DNA of 7,486 nt from JALOAP01 sp964632355 (GTDB taxonomy: Bacteria > Chloroflexota > Dehalococcoidia > Tepidiformales > Tepidiformaceae), in NCBI GenBank assembly GCA_964632355.1, contig CAZWBW010000119.1:1-7486 (forward strand), read 5' to 3'. Every line of letters starts with the position of its first letter. Position 1 is the first letter of the stretch. Position numbers and translations under genes: made by a program. The notes under the pieces are model-generated. The model saw nothing but the letters and a program-made list of their open reading frames with translations, did not search any database and had not been told where the DNA came from. Below, piece by piece: positions 1-6,297 of this stretch.

Positions 1-47
1 AGCGCGTTTTGCGCCTCTGGGGCCGCCACGGAACCGCGGTGGAGTAA
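1..47 (+). CDS. possible 3' end of an upstream gene (partial)
   Basis: One forward frame is open from base 3 to a TAA at 45-47 and ends in LRLWGRHGTAVE. Nearly every codon in it ends in G or C, as in the firm genes of this window. With only 14 codons visible, neither the family nor coding status can be settled. A second forward frame stays open to a TAA at 85-87 and is also rich in third-position G/C, so the choice of frame is an inference. If real, the gene lies just upstream of the dehydrogenase on the same strand, with the G-rich repeat between them. Confidence 0.35.
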   Translation, partial: RVLRLWGRHGTAVE

Positions 48-50
48 GAC

Positions 51-79
51 GGGGGCGCGGGGGGCGCGGGGGGCGCGGG
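51..79 (+). repeat. three tandem copies of GGGGGCGCG; G-quadruplex motif
   Basis: The nine-base unit GGGGGCGCG occurs three times head to tail at 51-59, 60-68 and 69-77, followed by GG. Read as G-runs, this is G5-CGC-G6-CGC-G6-CGC-G3. That is four runs of at least three G separated by three identical three-base loops, which fits the canonical intramolecular G-quadruplex pattern on the + strand. It ends five bases before the candidate -10 box of the dehydrogenase gene and covers the place where a -35 element would lie. Folding in the cell and any regulatory role are inference. The tract could also vary in copy number by slippage. Confidence 0.8.
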
Positions 80-84
80 CACGC

Positions 85-90
85 TAAAGT
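85..90 (+). promoter_or_regulatory. candidate -10 box for a leaderless dehydrogenase mRNA
   Basis: TAAAGT matches TATAAT at four of six positions and fits the TAnnnT pattern. Six bases separate it from the GTG start at 97, so transcription would begin at or within a base or two of the start codon. No Shine-Dalgarno sequence precedes that GTG, which fits a leaderless transcript. There is no recognisable -35 element; the G-rich repeat occupies that position. The same arrangement recurs before two other genes here. Confidence 0.4.
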
Positions 91-96
91 TCGGGT

Positions 97-1122
97 GTGC
101 GAGCGCTGCGGTTCTTCGTCCCACGGAAAGTTGACGTTGTTACTGTGCCCGACCCTTCGCCGGGGCCGGGCGAAGTGGTCCTCAGAGTTCATGCGACGGG
201 GCTGTGTAACAGTGACATCCGCGTGTACCTTGGCGAGAAGCGGGCGGCTCCCGGCGTGATCCCGGGGCACGAGATGACCGGCGAGGTGGTGGAAGCGGGG
301 CCGGGTTCGGCCGCAGAGGTCGGGCAGGTGGTTTCGGTGTGCCCGATCGTCAGCTGTGGGCGGTGCAGTTTCTGCCGCGCGGGGTTCCGGAACCGATGCC
401 CGGACCGCAAGACGCTTGGGTACGACCTCGACGGGGGCATCGCCGAGTTCGTGCGCATCCCGGCGCCGCTGGTTTCGATGGGGCACCTGTTGCCGATGGA
501 CAGTTCGACGGGGGCTCCCCGACGGGCGCTGGTCGAGCCGCTCGCCTGCGTCCTCAACTCGCTCGAAGCGCTGGGTGTTCGGCCGGGCCAACCGTTCGCC
601 ATCGTGGGCGGCGGGCCAATGGGCCTCATGCACCTGGTCGCGGCGCGGGCGTATGGTGCGGGGCCGATCCTCGTGGTCGAACCCGAGCCGGAACGGCGTT
701 CGGTGGCCGCGCAACTGGGTGCGGATGGACTGGCGCATCCGGACGAAGCGCGCGAGCGTGGAATGGCGCTCACGGGTGGCGAAGGGTTCCCGGCAGTGGC
801 GGTTGCGGTGGGCGCCGCGTCGGCGATCCCGACAGCGCTGGCGCTGGTTCGACGCCTCGGGAGCGTGAACCTGTTCGCCGGGTTCCCGCCGAATGCGTCG
901 TACGAGCTGGACCTGAACCGGTTGCACTACGACGAAATTCGGCTGCTGGGCACCCAAAACGCGCCGCTCCCACTGTACGAGCGAGCAGCGAAGATGATCC
1001 CGGCGCTCGACGACCTCGACCGAATCGTGACGAACCACTACCAGCTCGAACAGGCGGCGGAAGCGTACGGCGCTCGCCTGGAGAAACAGGGGTTGAAGTC
1101 CGCGGTAGTAATGGAACGCTAA
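97..1122 (+). CDS. zinc-dependent medium-chain alcohol/polyol dehydrogenase
   Basis: This 341-residue protein is a full-length member of the zinc-dependent medium-chain dehydrogenase superfamily (ADH/sorbitol/threonine dehydrogenase type), which oxidises an alcohol or polyol to a carbonyl with NAD(P) in the cytoplasm. Visible hallmarks are the catalytic-zinc ligands C37, H58-E59 in GHE and E147 in VEP; structural-zinc cysteines C87, C90, C93 and C101; and the GGGPMG nucleotide loop at 171-176. E195 ends the second Rossmann strand, and an acidic residue there usually favours NAD+ over NADP+. The GTG start gives the family's usual N-terminus (MRAL..., then VPDP). It has no Shine-Dalgarno but a TAAAGT box six bases upstream. 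The stop lies three bases from that of the convergent CoxG gene. Substrate cannot be read from sequence; threonine, sorbitol-like polyols and inositol derivatives are all possible. Confidence 0.93.
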   Translation: MRALRFFVPRKVDVVTVPDPSPGPGEVVLRVHATGLCNSDIRVYLGEKRAAPGVIPGHEMTGEVVEAGPGSAAEVGQVVSVCPIVSCGRCSFCRAGFRNRCPDRKTLGYDLDGGIAEFVRIPAPLVSMGHLLPMDSSTGAPRRALVEPLACVLNSLEALGVRPGQPFAIVGGGPMGLMHLVAARAYGAGPILVVEPEPERRSVAAQLGADGLAHPDEARERGMALTGGEGFPAVAVAVGAASAIPTALALVRRLGSVNLFAGFPPNASYELDLNRLHYDEIRLLGTQNAPLPLYERAAKMIPALDDLDRIVTNHYQLEQAAEAYGARLEKQGLKSAVVMER

Positions 1123-1125
1123 CGC

Positions 1126-1575
1126 TCAGGCGTGCGCGCCGACCTGCCGCTCCATCGCGCGGAAGAACTGGCCGATGAGGAGCTTCGAGGCGCCGCCGAG
1201 GACAAAGAGCCCGGCCCGCGCGACGCCGCCCTGCGCGCGAAGGTCGCCCCGGTAGCGCACGGTGGTTTCGCCCGGCTGCGGGCCATCGACGATTTCGATC
1301 TGTGCGTCGCCCTGGACGCTGCCCTTCCCGCCGCTGCCGCTGGCCACGAGCCCGAAGGACTCGGGTTCGCGGGGGTCGACGACCCGCACATTGCCGCTGT
1401 AGCTACCCTTGAGCGCGCCGATGCCCACACGCATCGTTATGTCGAAAGCGCCGGGGCCGACCACCTCGAAGCGCTCGCAGCCGGGAATCGAGGCGCGGAG
1501 CGAGTCGGGGTCGAGAATGCGCTCCCAGACAACCTGCCGGGGCGCCTGGAAGCGGTGTTCGCCGGCAATCTCCAC
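1126..1575 (-). CDS. CoxG-type SRPBCC-domain protein
   Basis: This 149-residue protein resembles the CoxG (carbon monoxide dehydrogenase subunit G) branch of the SRPBCC/START-like fold. It has an N-terminal strand with HRFQAP, then the family signature IPGCE at about 30-34, glycine-rich central strands (GALKGSYSGNV, around 53-63) and a C-terminal helix ending FFRAMERQV. SRPBCC proteins enclose a hydrophobic ligand cavity. CoxG proteins serve CO dehydrogenase, but many relatives sit elsewhere with unknown ligands. The GTG start at 1573-1575 is preceded by GGAGG four bases away. The frame is open much further upstream, but that part overlaps the PBP gene in another frame and does not look like protein. 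It follows the PBP gene after 80 bases on the same strand, so co-transcription is plausible. No coxL, coxM or coxS gene is present. There is no C-terminal membrane anchor, which some longer CoxG proteins have. Confidence 0.9.
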   Translation of the reverse strand: MEIAGEHRFQAPRQVVWERILDPDSLRASIPGCERFEVVGPGAFDITMRVGIGALKGSYSGNVRVVDPREPESFGLVASGSGGKGSVQGDAQIEIVDGPQPGETTVRYRGDLRAQGGVARAGLFVLGGASKLLIGQFFRAMERQVGAHA

Positions 1576-1579
1576 GGGG

Positions 1580-1584
1580 CCTCC
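1580..1584 (-). promoter_or_regulatory. ribosome binding site of the CoxG-type gene
   Basis: On the minus strand GGAGG lies four bases before the GTG at 1575. It decides the start of this gene, because the open frame runs upstream as far as 2127 with several alternative initiation codons inside the PBP gene. Confidence 0.75.
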
Positions 1585-1655
1585 ACGCGCGGCCCGCTCG
1601 CGGCGGAGCCAACGCGGCGATCGTACCGGGAGGCAGGGACCGGCTGCTACCAGCG

Positions 1656-3704
1656 CTACCGGCCGAGGGCAGCCAAAACCATATCGCGGGCGATGGGGCC
1701 GGCTTCGATGGAACCGGATTCGCCGTCGTCGAGGACCACGGCGGCCACCGCCTCCGGAGCATCGGCGGGGGCGTAGGCGACGAAGAGGACGTGCTGCTGT
1801 TCGTTCGCGTCCTCGGCGGTGCCAGACTTGCCGGCGAAGTTGGTGTAGCCGGCGTTGGCGAACGCCTCCGCTGCCGTGCCGCTGGGGCCAGTCACTGCCT
1901 TGAGCCCCTCGCGGAGGTGCGCGAACTGCTCTTGGGTGAGGGGGATGTCGTTCACGTGTTCGGCGGACTGGCCAGCGATGATGACCGGCTTTCGCAAGGC
2001 GCCGTGGATGAAGGCGCTGTATGCATTCGCAAGCTGGAGCGGTGTGATGAGCAGGTCGCCCTGCCCGATGCCGAGGTTCACTTCGTCGCCGGGGTACCAG
2101 GGCTCGCCGCGCGTCTCCCGCTTCCACGCAGCGTCGGGCACGAGGCCTTCTTCTTCGGGCAGCACACCGATGCCGGTTGGGCTGCCGAAACCGAAGAGCC
2201 GGGCCATCTGTGAGAGGGGGCTACTCGGCGCGTCGTCGGGGGTGGCGTTGTAGAGGGCGAGCGCGATCTCGTAGAAGACGGGGTTGCATGAGCGCATGAG
2301 CCCGCCGGCAATGGTGAGCGGCCCCTGGCTCCCCTCCCAGTTGCGACGGGGCGGGTCGACGCCATCCCAAATCGCGCCGCACATGATGGTGCTCTGGGGC
2401 GTGTAGCCGCCGTACGCCATGCCCGCCGCGCCGGTGATGAGCTTGAACACGGACCCGGCCGAGTACGTTCCTTCGGTCGCGCGGTTGGCGAGCGGCGCGT
2501 TGGTGGCCGACGTGATGGCGTTGAGCGCCGCCGCGTCGTTCCGTTCAAAGGCATCGGGCGAGAACGAGGGGGAGCTGACGATTGCGAGGACTTCGTTGGT
2601 GCGTGGGTCGATGATGACGCCCGCGCCTGCCCGGCCTTGCAGGCGGGCCTGGGCAGCGACCAGCACGTTCGCGTCGAGCGTGGTCTGCACGTCCTGGCCT
2701 TCGACGAATGGCCGGGATGCCAGCGTCTTCACGAGGTTGCCGGCCGCGTCGTAAACGGCGAGTTCGCCGCCCGGCTGGCCTGCGAGCGTGTCGTTAAGCG
2801 CGGCTTCGAGGCCGACGGCGCCAACACGGTCTCCGATGCGGTAGCCCTGTCCCTGGAGTTCTTCGAGTTCTTCGGCGGTGTATTCGCGGGTGTAGCCGAT
2901 GACGTGGGCGCCGGCTTCGCCGAGCGGGTGCATGCGCTGGGCTTCGAAGTAGATGATGACGCCGGGGATATCGCGAAGCTGTAGCGCCGCCTGTTCGGCC
3001 TTGTCGTCGGGGATGGGGCCGACGGGCACGCGCTGTTGCGGACCTCCGGGAAAGTTGAACGCAGCGTCGACCTGTTCCTGGGTGAACCCGAATTCGACGA
3101 GTGCCGCCGTGAGCGCCGCACGGTCGGTCACCAGCGAGCGGTTGAGGCCGAGCATGCGAACGTCACGGGTGATCGCGAGGGGCTGCCCGTTGCGGTCGAG
3201 GATGGCGCCGCGCGTCGGGCGCTTGATCTGGCTTCGGACTTTGTGCCCGGGGAGCAGGTCGGGGTGGATAGCGGTTGGCGACCAGTCGACCAGCCAGCGG
3301 TCGGCGGTCTGTTCGAGGTTAAGCGTTGTGGAGTATTCCAGATCGCCGAAATACGCTGTAGACGCTCGAACGGCCAGTTCGGCGGTACCTTCGGCGGCGC
3401 GAACGACGGTCGCTTCGACCGAGATCAGCGTGCTCTCGTCTTCGAAGTCGCTATAGGCGCCGCGGAAGGTGCTGAGAGGGTAGGTTTGCTGAGCAGCGGG
3501 AGTCAGCAGCGCATGAAGGGCATCGAGGTCGCCGCGGGACCACGCATCGGCCCACTCTTCGGCGGTCGCGCGAGGGGAGCCTTCCGGTGCCTCGGCCACG
3601 GGGTCTTCGGAGCCACCTGAATCGCGCATGACGGCCCGTACGCCAGCAACAACCCCACCGACAACCAGGCCAACGACCACCGCTCCAAGGAAGATTGCCC
3701 GCAT
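1656..3704 (-). CDS. class B penicillin-binding protein (transpeptidase) with MecA_N-like domain
   Basis: This 682-residue membrane-anchored D,D-transpeptidase would cross-link peptidoglycan outside the cytoplasmic membrane. Residues 4-24 form one membrane segment. About 45-148 resemble the NTF2-like MecA_N domain (AEEWADAWSRGDLDALHALL). About 160-335 are the PBP dimerisation region, including RGAILDRNG at 165-173. About 355-675 are the transpeptidase, with all three active-site motifs intact: S418-V-F-K421, S472-C-N474 and K626-S-G-T629. GIGQG at 545-549 is also typical. Length and domain order match class B PBPs of the PBP2a/PBP3 type, which lack a transglycosylase domain. The ATG start places the membrane segment at the N-terminus; only a weak GGGGG tract precedes it, five bases away. 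This ATG shares a CATG with the start of the divergent lipoprotein, so any promoter must lie inside that gene. CoxG follows on the same strand. Confidence in family is high; specific role (elongation, division or sporulation) is unknown. Confidence 0.95.
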   Translation of the reverse strand: MRAIFLGAVVVGLVVGGVVAGVRAVMRDSGGSEDPVAEAPEGSPRATAEEWADAWSRGDLDALHALLTPAAQQTYPLSTFRGAYSDFEDESTLISVEATVVRAAEGTAELAVRASTAYFGDLEYSTTLNLEQTADRWLVDWSPTAIHPDLLPGHKVRSQIKRPTRGAILDRNGQPLAITRDVRMLGLNRSLVTDRAALTAALVEFGFTQEQVDAAFNFPGGPQQRVPVGPIPDDKAEQAALQLRDIPGVIIYFEAQRMHPLGEAGAHVIGYTREYTAEELEELQGQGYRIGDRVGAVGLEAALNDTLAGQPGGELAVYDAAGNLVKTLASRPFVEGQDVQTTLDANVLVAAQARLQGRAGAGVIIDPRTNEVLAIVSSPSFSPDAFERNDAAALNAITSATNAPLANRATEGTYSAGSVFKLITGAAGMAYGGYTPQSTIMCGAIWDGVDPPRRNWEGSQGPLTIAGGLMRSCNPVFYEIALALYNATPDDAPSSPLSQMARLFGFGSPTGIGVLPEEEGLVPDAAWKRETRGEPWYPGDEVNLGIGQGDLLITPLQLANAYSAFIHGALRKPVIIAGQSAEHVNDIPLTQEQFAHLREGLKAVTGPSGTAAEAFANAGYTNFAGKSGTAEDANEQQHVLFVAYAPADAPEAVAAVVLDDGESGSIEAGPIARDMVLAALGR
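3687..3693 (+). promoter_or_regulatory. ribosome binding site of the lipoprotein gene
   Basis: AAGGAAG ends nine bases before the ATG at 3703. It supports this start over in-frame ATGs at 3628 and 3745. The site lies inside the antisense 5' coding region of the PBP gene. Confidence 0.55.
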
Positions 3705-4851
3705 GCAAGCCCCCGGCCGTCTACGGCCTCACCCCGCGATCGGAATGCTAGCAGTCCTGCTTCTCGCCGGGTTGCTATGGGGCTGCACAGGTAAGGAAGA
3801 AGATAACAACGGGGTAAACAATTCCCAGCCGGGACCTGAAGTCGTGCGCCCGGAGCCCACCGGTGAGCCCCGGACGGTCCGGATCGGATTCAGCACGCTC
3901 CCGCCGGAGCGAACCACCGAGTCGTACGTGCAGGCGTTCGCGACCGCCGCGCAATACGGCGACCTGGTGCTCATCCAGAGAACGCCGCCGTGGGAGGACT
4001 TCCTTCCCGGCGGCGGGATTTCGGCCGAAACGAACGAGACGGCCAAGCTCGAAACGCGGCTGCTAGACCAGTACAGCCATCTCCGGCTGTTCTACGCGAT
4101 CGACCCGACAGATGGCGCTGTCGAACGGAGCCGGATAGCGAACCTGCCGGGCGGCATCGATCCGGAGATGGGCTTCGCGGACCCGGACCTGCGTGAGGCG
4201 TTCATCGCGTACACGACGTACGTCGTAAAGACCTACGAGCCCGAGTACCTCGCCCTCGGTGTCGAGGTGAACATGCTGTACGAGCGAAAGCCGCAGCAGT
4301 TCGAGGCGTTCGTGTCGCTCTACCAGGAGGCCTACCGGGTAGCGAAGGAGACGCGCCCGGAGACGAAGGTATTCCCGACGTTCCAGCTCGAGGACCTGGA
4401 AGGCACGCTCGACGACATCCACCCGCCGCACTGGGAGGTGCTGGAGTACTTCACGGGGATGATGGATGTGCTGGCGGTCAGCACCTACCCATACCTGGCC
4501 GACGATGTGACGGGCGCCTCGGGGATTCGCGAGGACTACTTCAGCCAGCTGCGCGACCGCTTCGAGGGCGAAATCATCATCGCCGAAACGGCCTATCCCT
4601 CTGCGCCGGTCGAAGGTGAGGCGGCGGTCGGAAGCGAAGAGGACCAGTCGGCCTACCTCGCTCGGGTGCTCCGGGATGCGGAGACGCACGGCTTCAGCGC
4701 GGTGATCTGGTTCGCGGCGCTGGACCCATCGTTCGCGGGAGGCAGCGGCGCTGCGGTGTTCAGCGACATCGGGCTGCGCAGAAGCGACGGTTCGAACAAA
4801 CTTGGCTGGGCTCTTTGGGAGGAGTGGGCACGACGCCCGCTCGCCGAGTAG
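3703..4851 (+). CDS. lipoprotein with glycoside-hydrolase-like (TIM barrel) domain
   Basis: This 382-residue predicted lipoprotein has a lipoprotein signal peptide: arginines in the first eight residues, a hydrophobic stretch at about 15-24, and the lipobox L25-W-G-C28. It should be anchored on the outer face of the membrane by lipidated C28. A short polar linker (about 29-55) follows. The remainder reads like a clan GH-A (beta/alpha)8 barrel: IGFSTLPPE near 61-69, LALGVEVN at 183-190, DVLAVSTYPY at 255-264, IIIAETAYPS at 291-300 and VIWFAALD at 334-341. E188 and E295 sit where the acid/base and nucleophile glutamates would be. The usual Asn before the acid/base is Val187, so activity is uncertain. 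Relatives by eye are GH53- or GH17-like, but I cannot assign a family. The start at 3703 gives a normal signal peptide and has a ribosome binding site. The PAP2 gene follows after 15 bases. Confidence 0.8.
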   Translation: MQAPGRLRPHPAIGMLAVLLLAGLLWGCTGKEEDNNGVNNSQPGPEVVRPEPTGEPRTVRIGFSTLPPERTTESYVQAFATAAQYGDLVLIQRTPPWEDFLPGGGISAETNETAKLETRLLDQYSHLRLFYAIDPTDGAVERSRIANLPGGIDPEMGFADPDLREAFIAYTTYVVKTYEPEYLALGVEVNMLYERKPQQFEAFVSLYQEAYRVAKETRPETKVFPTFQLEDLEGTLDDIHPPHWEVLEYFTGMMDVLAVSTYPYLADDVTGASGIREDYFSQLRDRFEGEIIIAETAYPSAPVEGEAAVGSEEDQSAYLARVLRDAETHGFSAVIWFAALDPSFAGGSGAAVFSDIGLRRSDGSNKLGWALWEEWARRPLAE

Positions 4852-4855
4852 CCGC

Positions 4856-4860
4856 GGGAG
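4856..4860 (+). promoter_or_regulatory. ribosome binding site of the PAP2 gene
   Basis: GGGAG lies six bases before the TTG at 4867, between the lipoprotein stop and the PAP2 start. It supports the TTG; the first internal ATG falls after the first membrane segment. Confidence 0.5.
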
Positions 4861-4866
4861 CCAGGG

Positions 4867-5526
4867 TTGAAAGCATCGAGCAGCCGCGACCTGTTCCGCA
4901 TCGCCGCGCTGCTGGCGATTGCAGCAGTCGCGCTTTCGATTTGGGTGGCCGTCGAAGAGGCGCCGATGCCAGGCGACCTGCGGATCACGCGCGAGATCCA
5001 ATCGTGGAACCACCTCGCCGACAACGAGTGGCTGATTAACGGCGCGCACCCGTGGCGGTTCGCGGTCCTCGCGCTGGCGGCAGGGCTGACGCTGTTCAGC
5101 TGGCGGCTCGGGGGCTCACCGGGCGCGAAAGGCGACCTACGGGACTACGCGCTGTGGGCGTTCATCGCCACGGCCGTGCTCTCGTTCCTCGACAACCTGG
5201 TGAAGATGCTCGTCCGGTCGCCCCGGCCACTGGCGGACCTTGGTGTACGGGTCGAGGAGGTTCGAAATACGTACGGCTTCCCGAGCGGCCATGTTTACGG
5301 GGATGTGCTGGTCTATGGCGTGCTGGCGGTAACCGCGACCGCGTGGGTGCATCCCCGGCTGGTGGTGCCGGTGCGCGCGGTGTGCATCGCGATCATCGTG
5401 CTCTCGGGGCCGGCGCGCATTGCGGTGGGTGCGCACTGGCCGAGCGACACGCTTGGCGGCTACCTGTGGGGTGGGGCAGCGCTGGCGTTTGCGATCGGGT
5501 TCGCGCGCTGGATGGTCGGCCGCTAG
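4867..5526 (+). CDS. PAP2-family membrane phosphatase
   Basis: This 219-residue integral membrane protein belongs to the PAP2 (phosphatidic acid phosphatase type 2) superfamily, which dephosphorylates lipid phosphates. The three motifs are present: K113-x6-R120-P121, PSGH at 139-142 and R184-x5-H190-x3-D194. H142 and H190 are the expected catalytic histidines. The Ser that normally precedes R184 is Ala183. Hydrophobic segments lie near 11-29, 64-79, 94-112, 143-161, 166-182 and 198-213, about six as expected. It starts at TTG, since the next ATG would remove the first segment. It is 15 bases after the lipoprotein gene, probably in the same operon. Next to a PBP, undecaprenyl diphosphate is a reasonable substrate guess, but phosphatidate or phosphatidylglycerophosphate are equally open. 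Its stop overlaps the stop of the convergent HAD gene. Confidence 0.92.
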   Translation: MKASSSRDLFRIAALLAIAAVALSIWVAVEEAPMPGDLRITREIQSWNHLADNEWLINGAHPWRFAVLALAAGLTLFSWRLGGSPGAKGDLRDYALWAFIATAVLSFLDNLVKMLVRSPRPLADLGVRVEEVRNTYGFPSGHVYGDVLVYGVLAVTATAWVHPRLVVPVRAVCIAIIVLSGPARIAVGAHWPSDTLGGYLWGGAALAFAIGFARWMVGR

Positions 5527-6242
5527 ACGCGGTCGCGCAGGCCCTCGCGAAGTTCGGCGAGATGACCGATGACGCGATCGGGCAGGACGACCGTGTCTTC
5601 GCGCAGTTCGAGGCGCTCGCGGTGAATCCAGACGGCGTGGAGCCCGGCGTTCTTGGCGCCGCCGATGTCGGCGTAAAGGTTATCGCCGATGTGCCAGGCC
5701 TCGCCGGGTTCGCTGCCAGTGGCGGCAAGCGCGTGTTCGAAGACCCGCCGGTGGGGCTTGCCGTGACCGAACACGCCTTCGATCACAATCGCGTCGAAGT
5801 GCTTTTCGAGGTCGAAGCGAGCGATCTTTTCGCGCTGCATGTCGGCCGGGCCGTTGGTCAGCAGGGCGAGCCGGTACCCGTCGCTCCGCAGCCATTCCAG
5901 CGTCTCGAGCGCGTCGTCGAACAGGCGCCACCGTTGGCGGACCTCCTCCATGTAGCGCTCGTTGATGGCAGGGGCGCGCGACGGGTCGAGGCCCTCGGCC
6001 TTGAGGGCGTTTTCGATGATGCGGACCCGTGCTTCGTGGAGGCGGACACGCCAGTGCTCGACAGCAGCTTCGTCGCGCCAGAACTCCATCGCCTCGCGGC
6101 GGATAGCCTGGCGGACCTGGTCCCAATCGCAGCCGAGCGCCGGTGCATGTTCGCGGCACGACACCTCCCAGGCCTCCTCGAGCCCACCCGAGGTGTCGAG
6201 CAGCGTATCGTCCATATCAAAGAAGATTGCCCGCGGTTTCAC
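5523..6242 (-). CDS. HAD-superfamily hydrolase (phosphatase-like)
   Basis: This 239-residue cytoplasmic protein is a HAD hydrolase of subfamily IA with a helical cap. Motif I is D9-M-D11-D-T, with D9 as nucleophile and D11 as acid/base. Motif II is LLTNG with T129; motif III is K162 in GHGKP; motif IV is GDNLYAD with D187 and D192. All catalytic positions are intact. The cap lies at about residues 20-105. Most relatives are small-molecule phosphatases (nucleotide or sugar phosphates); the substrate is not predictable. The GTG start at 6240-6242 places motif I at residue 9, as usual. The frame is open to 6380, but that extension overlaps the 60-residue gene and lacks protein character. The GTG has no properly spaced Shine-Dalgarno; a TACTGT box lies six bases upstream. 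An alternative GTG at 6267-6269 would add nine residues. The stop shares CTAG with the PAP2 stop. Confidence 0.9.
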   Translation of the reverse strand: MKPRAIFFDMDDTLLDTSGGLEEAWEVSCREHAPALGCDWDQVRQAIRREAMEFWRDEAAVEHWRVRLHEARVRIIENALKAEGLDPSRAPAINERYMEEVRQRWRLFDDALETLEWLRSDGYRLALLTNGPADMQREKIARFDLEKHFDAIVIEGVFGHGKPHRRVFEHALAATGSEPGEAWHIGDNLYADIGGAKNAGLHAVWIHRERLELREDTVVLPDRVIGHLAELREGLRDRV

Positions 6243-6248
6243 ACCTCT

Positions 6249-6254
6249 ACAGTA
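6249..6254 (-). promoter_or_regulatory. candidate -10 box for a leaderless HAD mRNA
   Basis: On the minus strand TACTGT (TAnnnT pattern) is followed by six bases and then the GTG start at 6242. This spacing would start the transcript at the initiation codon. The AGAGGT between box and GTG resembles a Shine-Dalgarno but abuts the start codon too closely to work as one. No -35 element is evident. The placement supports GTG 6242 over the upstream GTG at 6269. Confidence 0.35.
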
Positions 6255-6297
6255 GCCGATCGGGGGCACGAAGAGGGGATCCGCGGGCTGGTCCGGC

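Noticed and set aside
189..773. 194-codon minus-strand frame opposite the dehydrogenase
   Set aside because: It is antisense to a gene with all zinc ligands and the nucleotide loop intact; composition is Ser/Arg/Pro-rich shadow sequence.
1576..2127. N-terminal extension of the CoxG frame to 333 residues
   Set aside because: The extra part is arginine-rich sequence overlapping the PBP gene in another frame. The GTG at 1575 has GGAGG four bases upstream and begins the recognised domain.
3036..3620. 194-codon plus-strand frame opposite the PBP gene
   Set aside because: It lies wholly antisense to the N-terminal half of a complete class B PBP and has no motif.
3628..3702. Earlier ATG for the lipoprotein
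   Set aside because: It would add 25 Thr/Pro-rich residues before the signal peptide, antisense to the PBP membrane segment. The ATG at 3703 has a ribosome site and gives a normal signal peptide.
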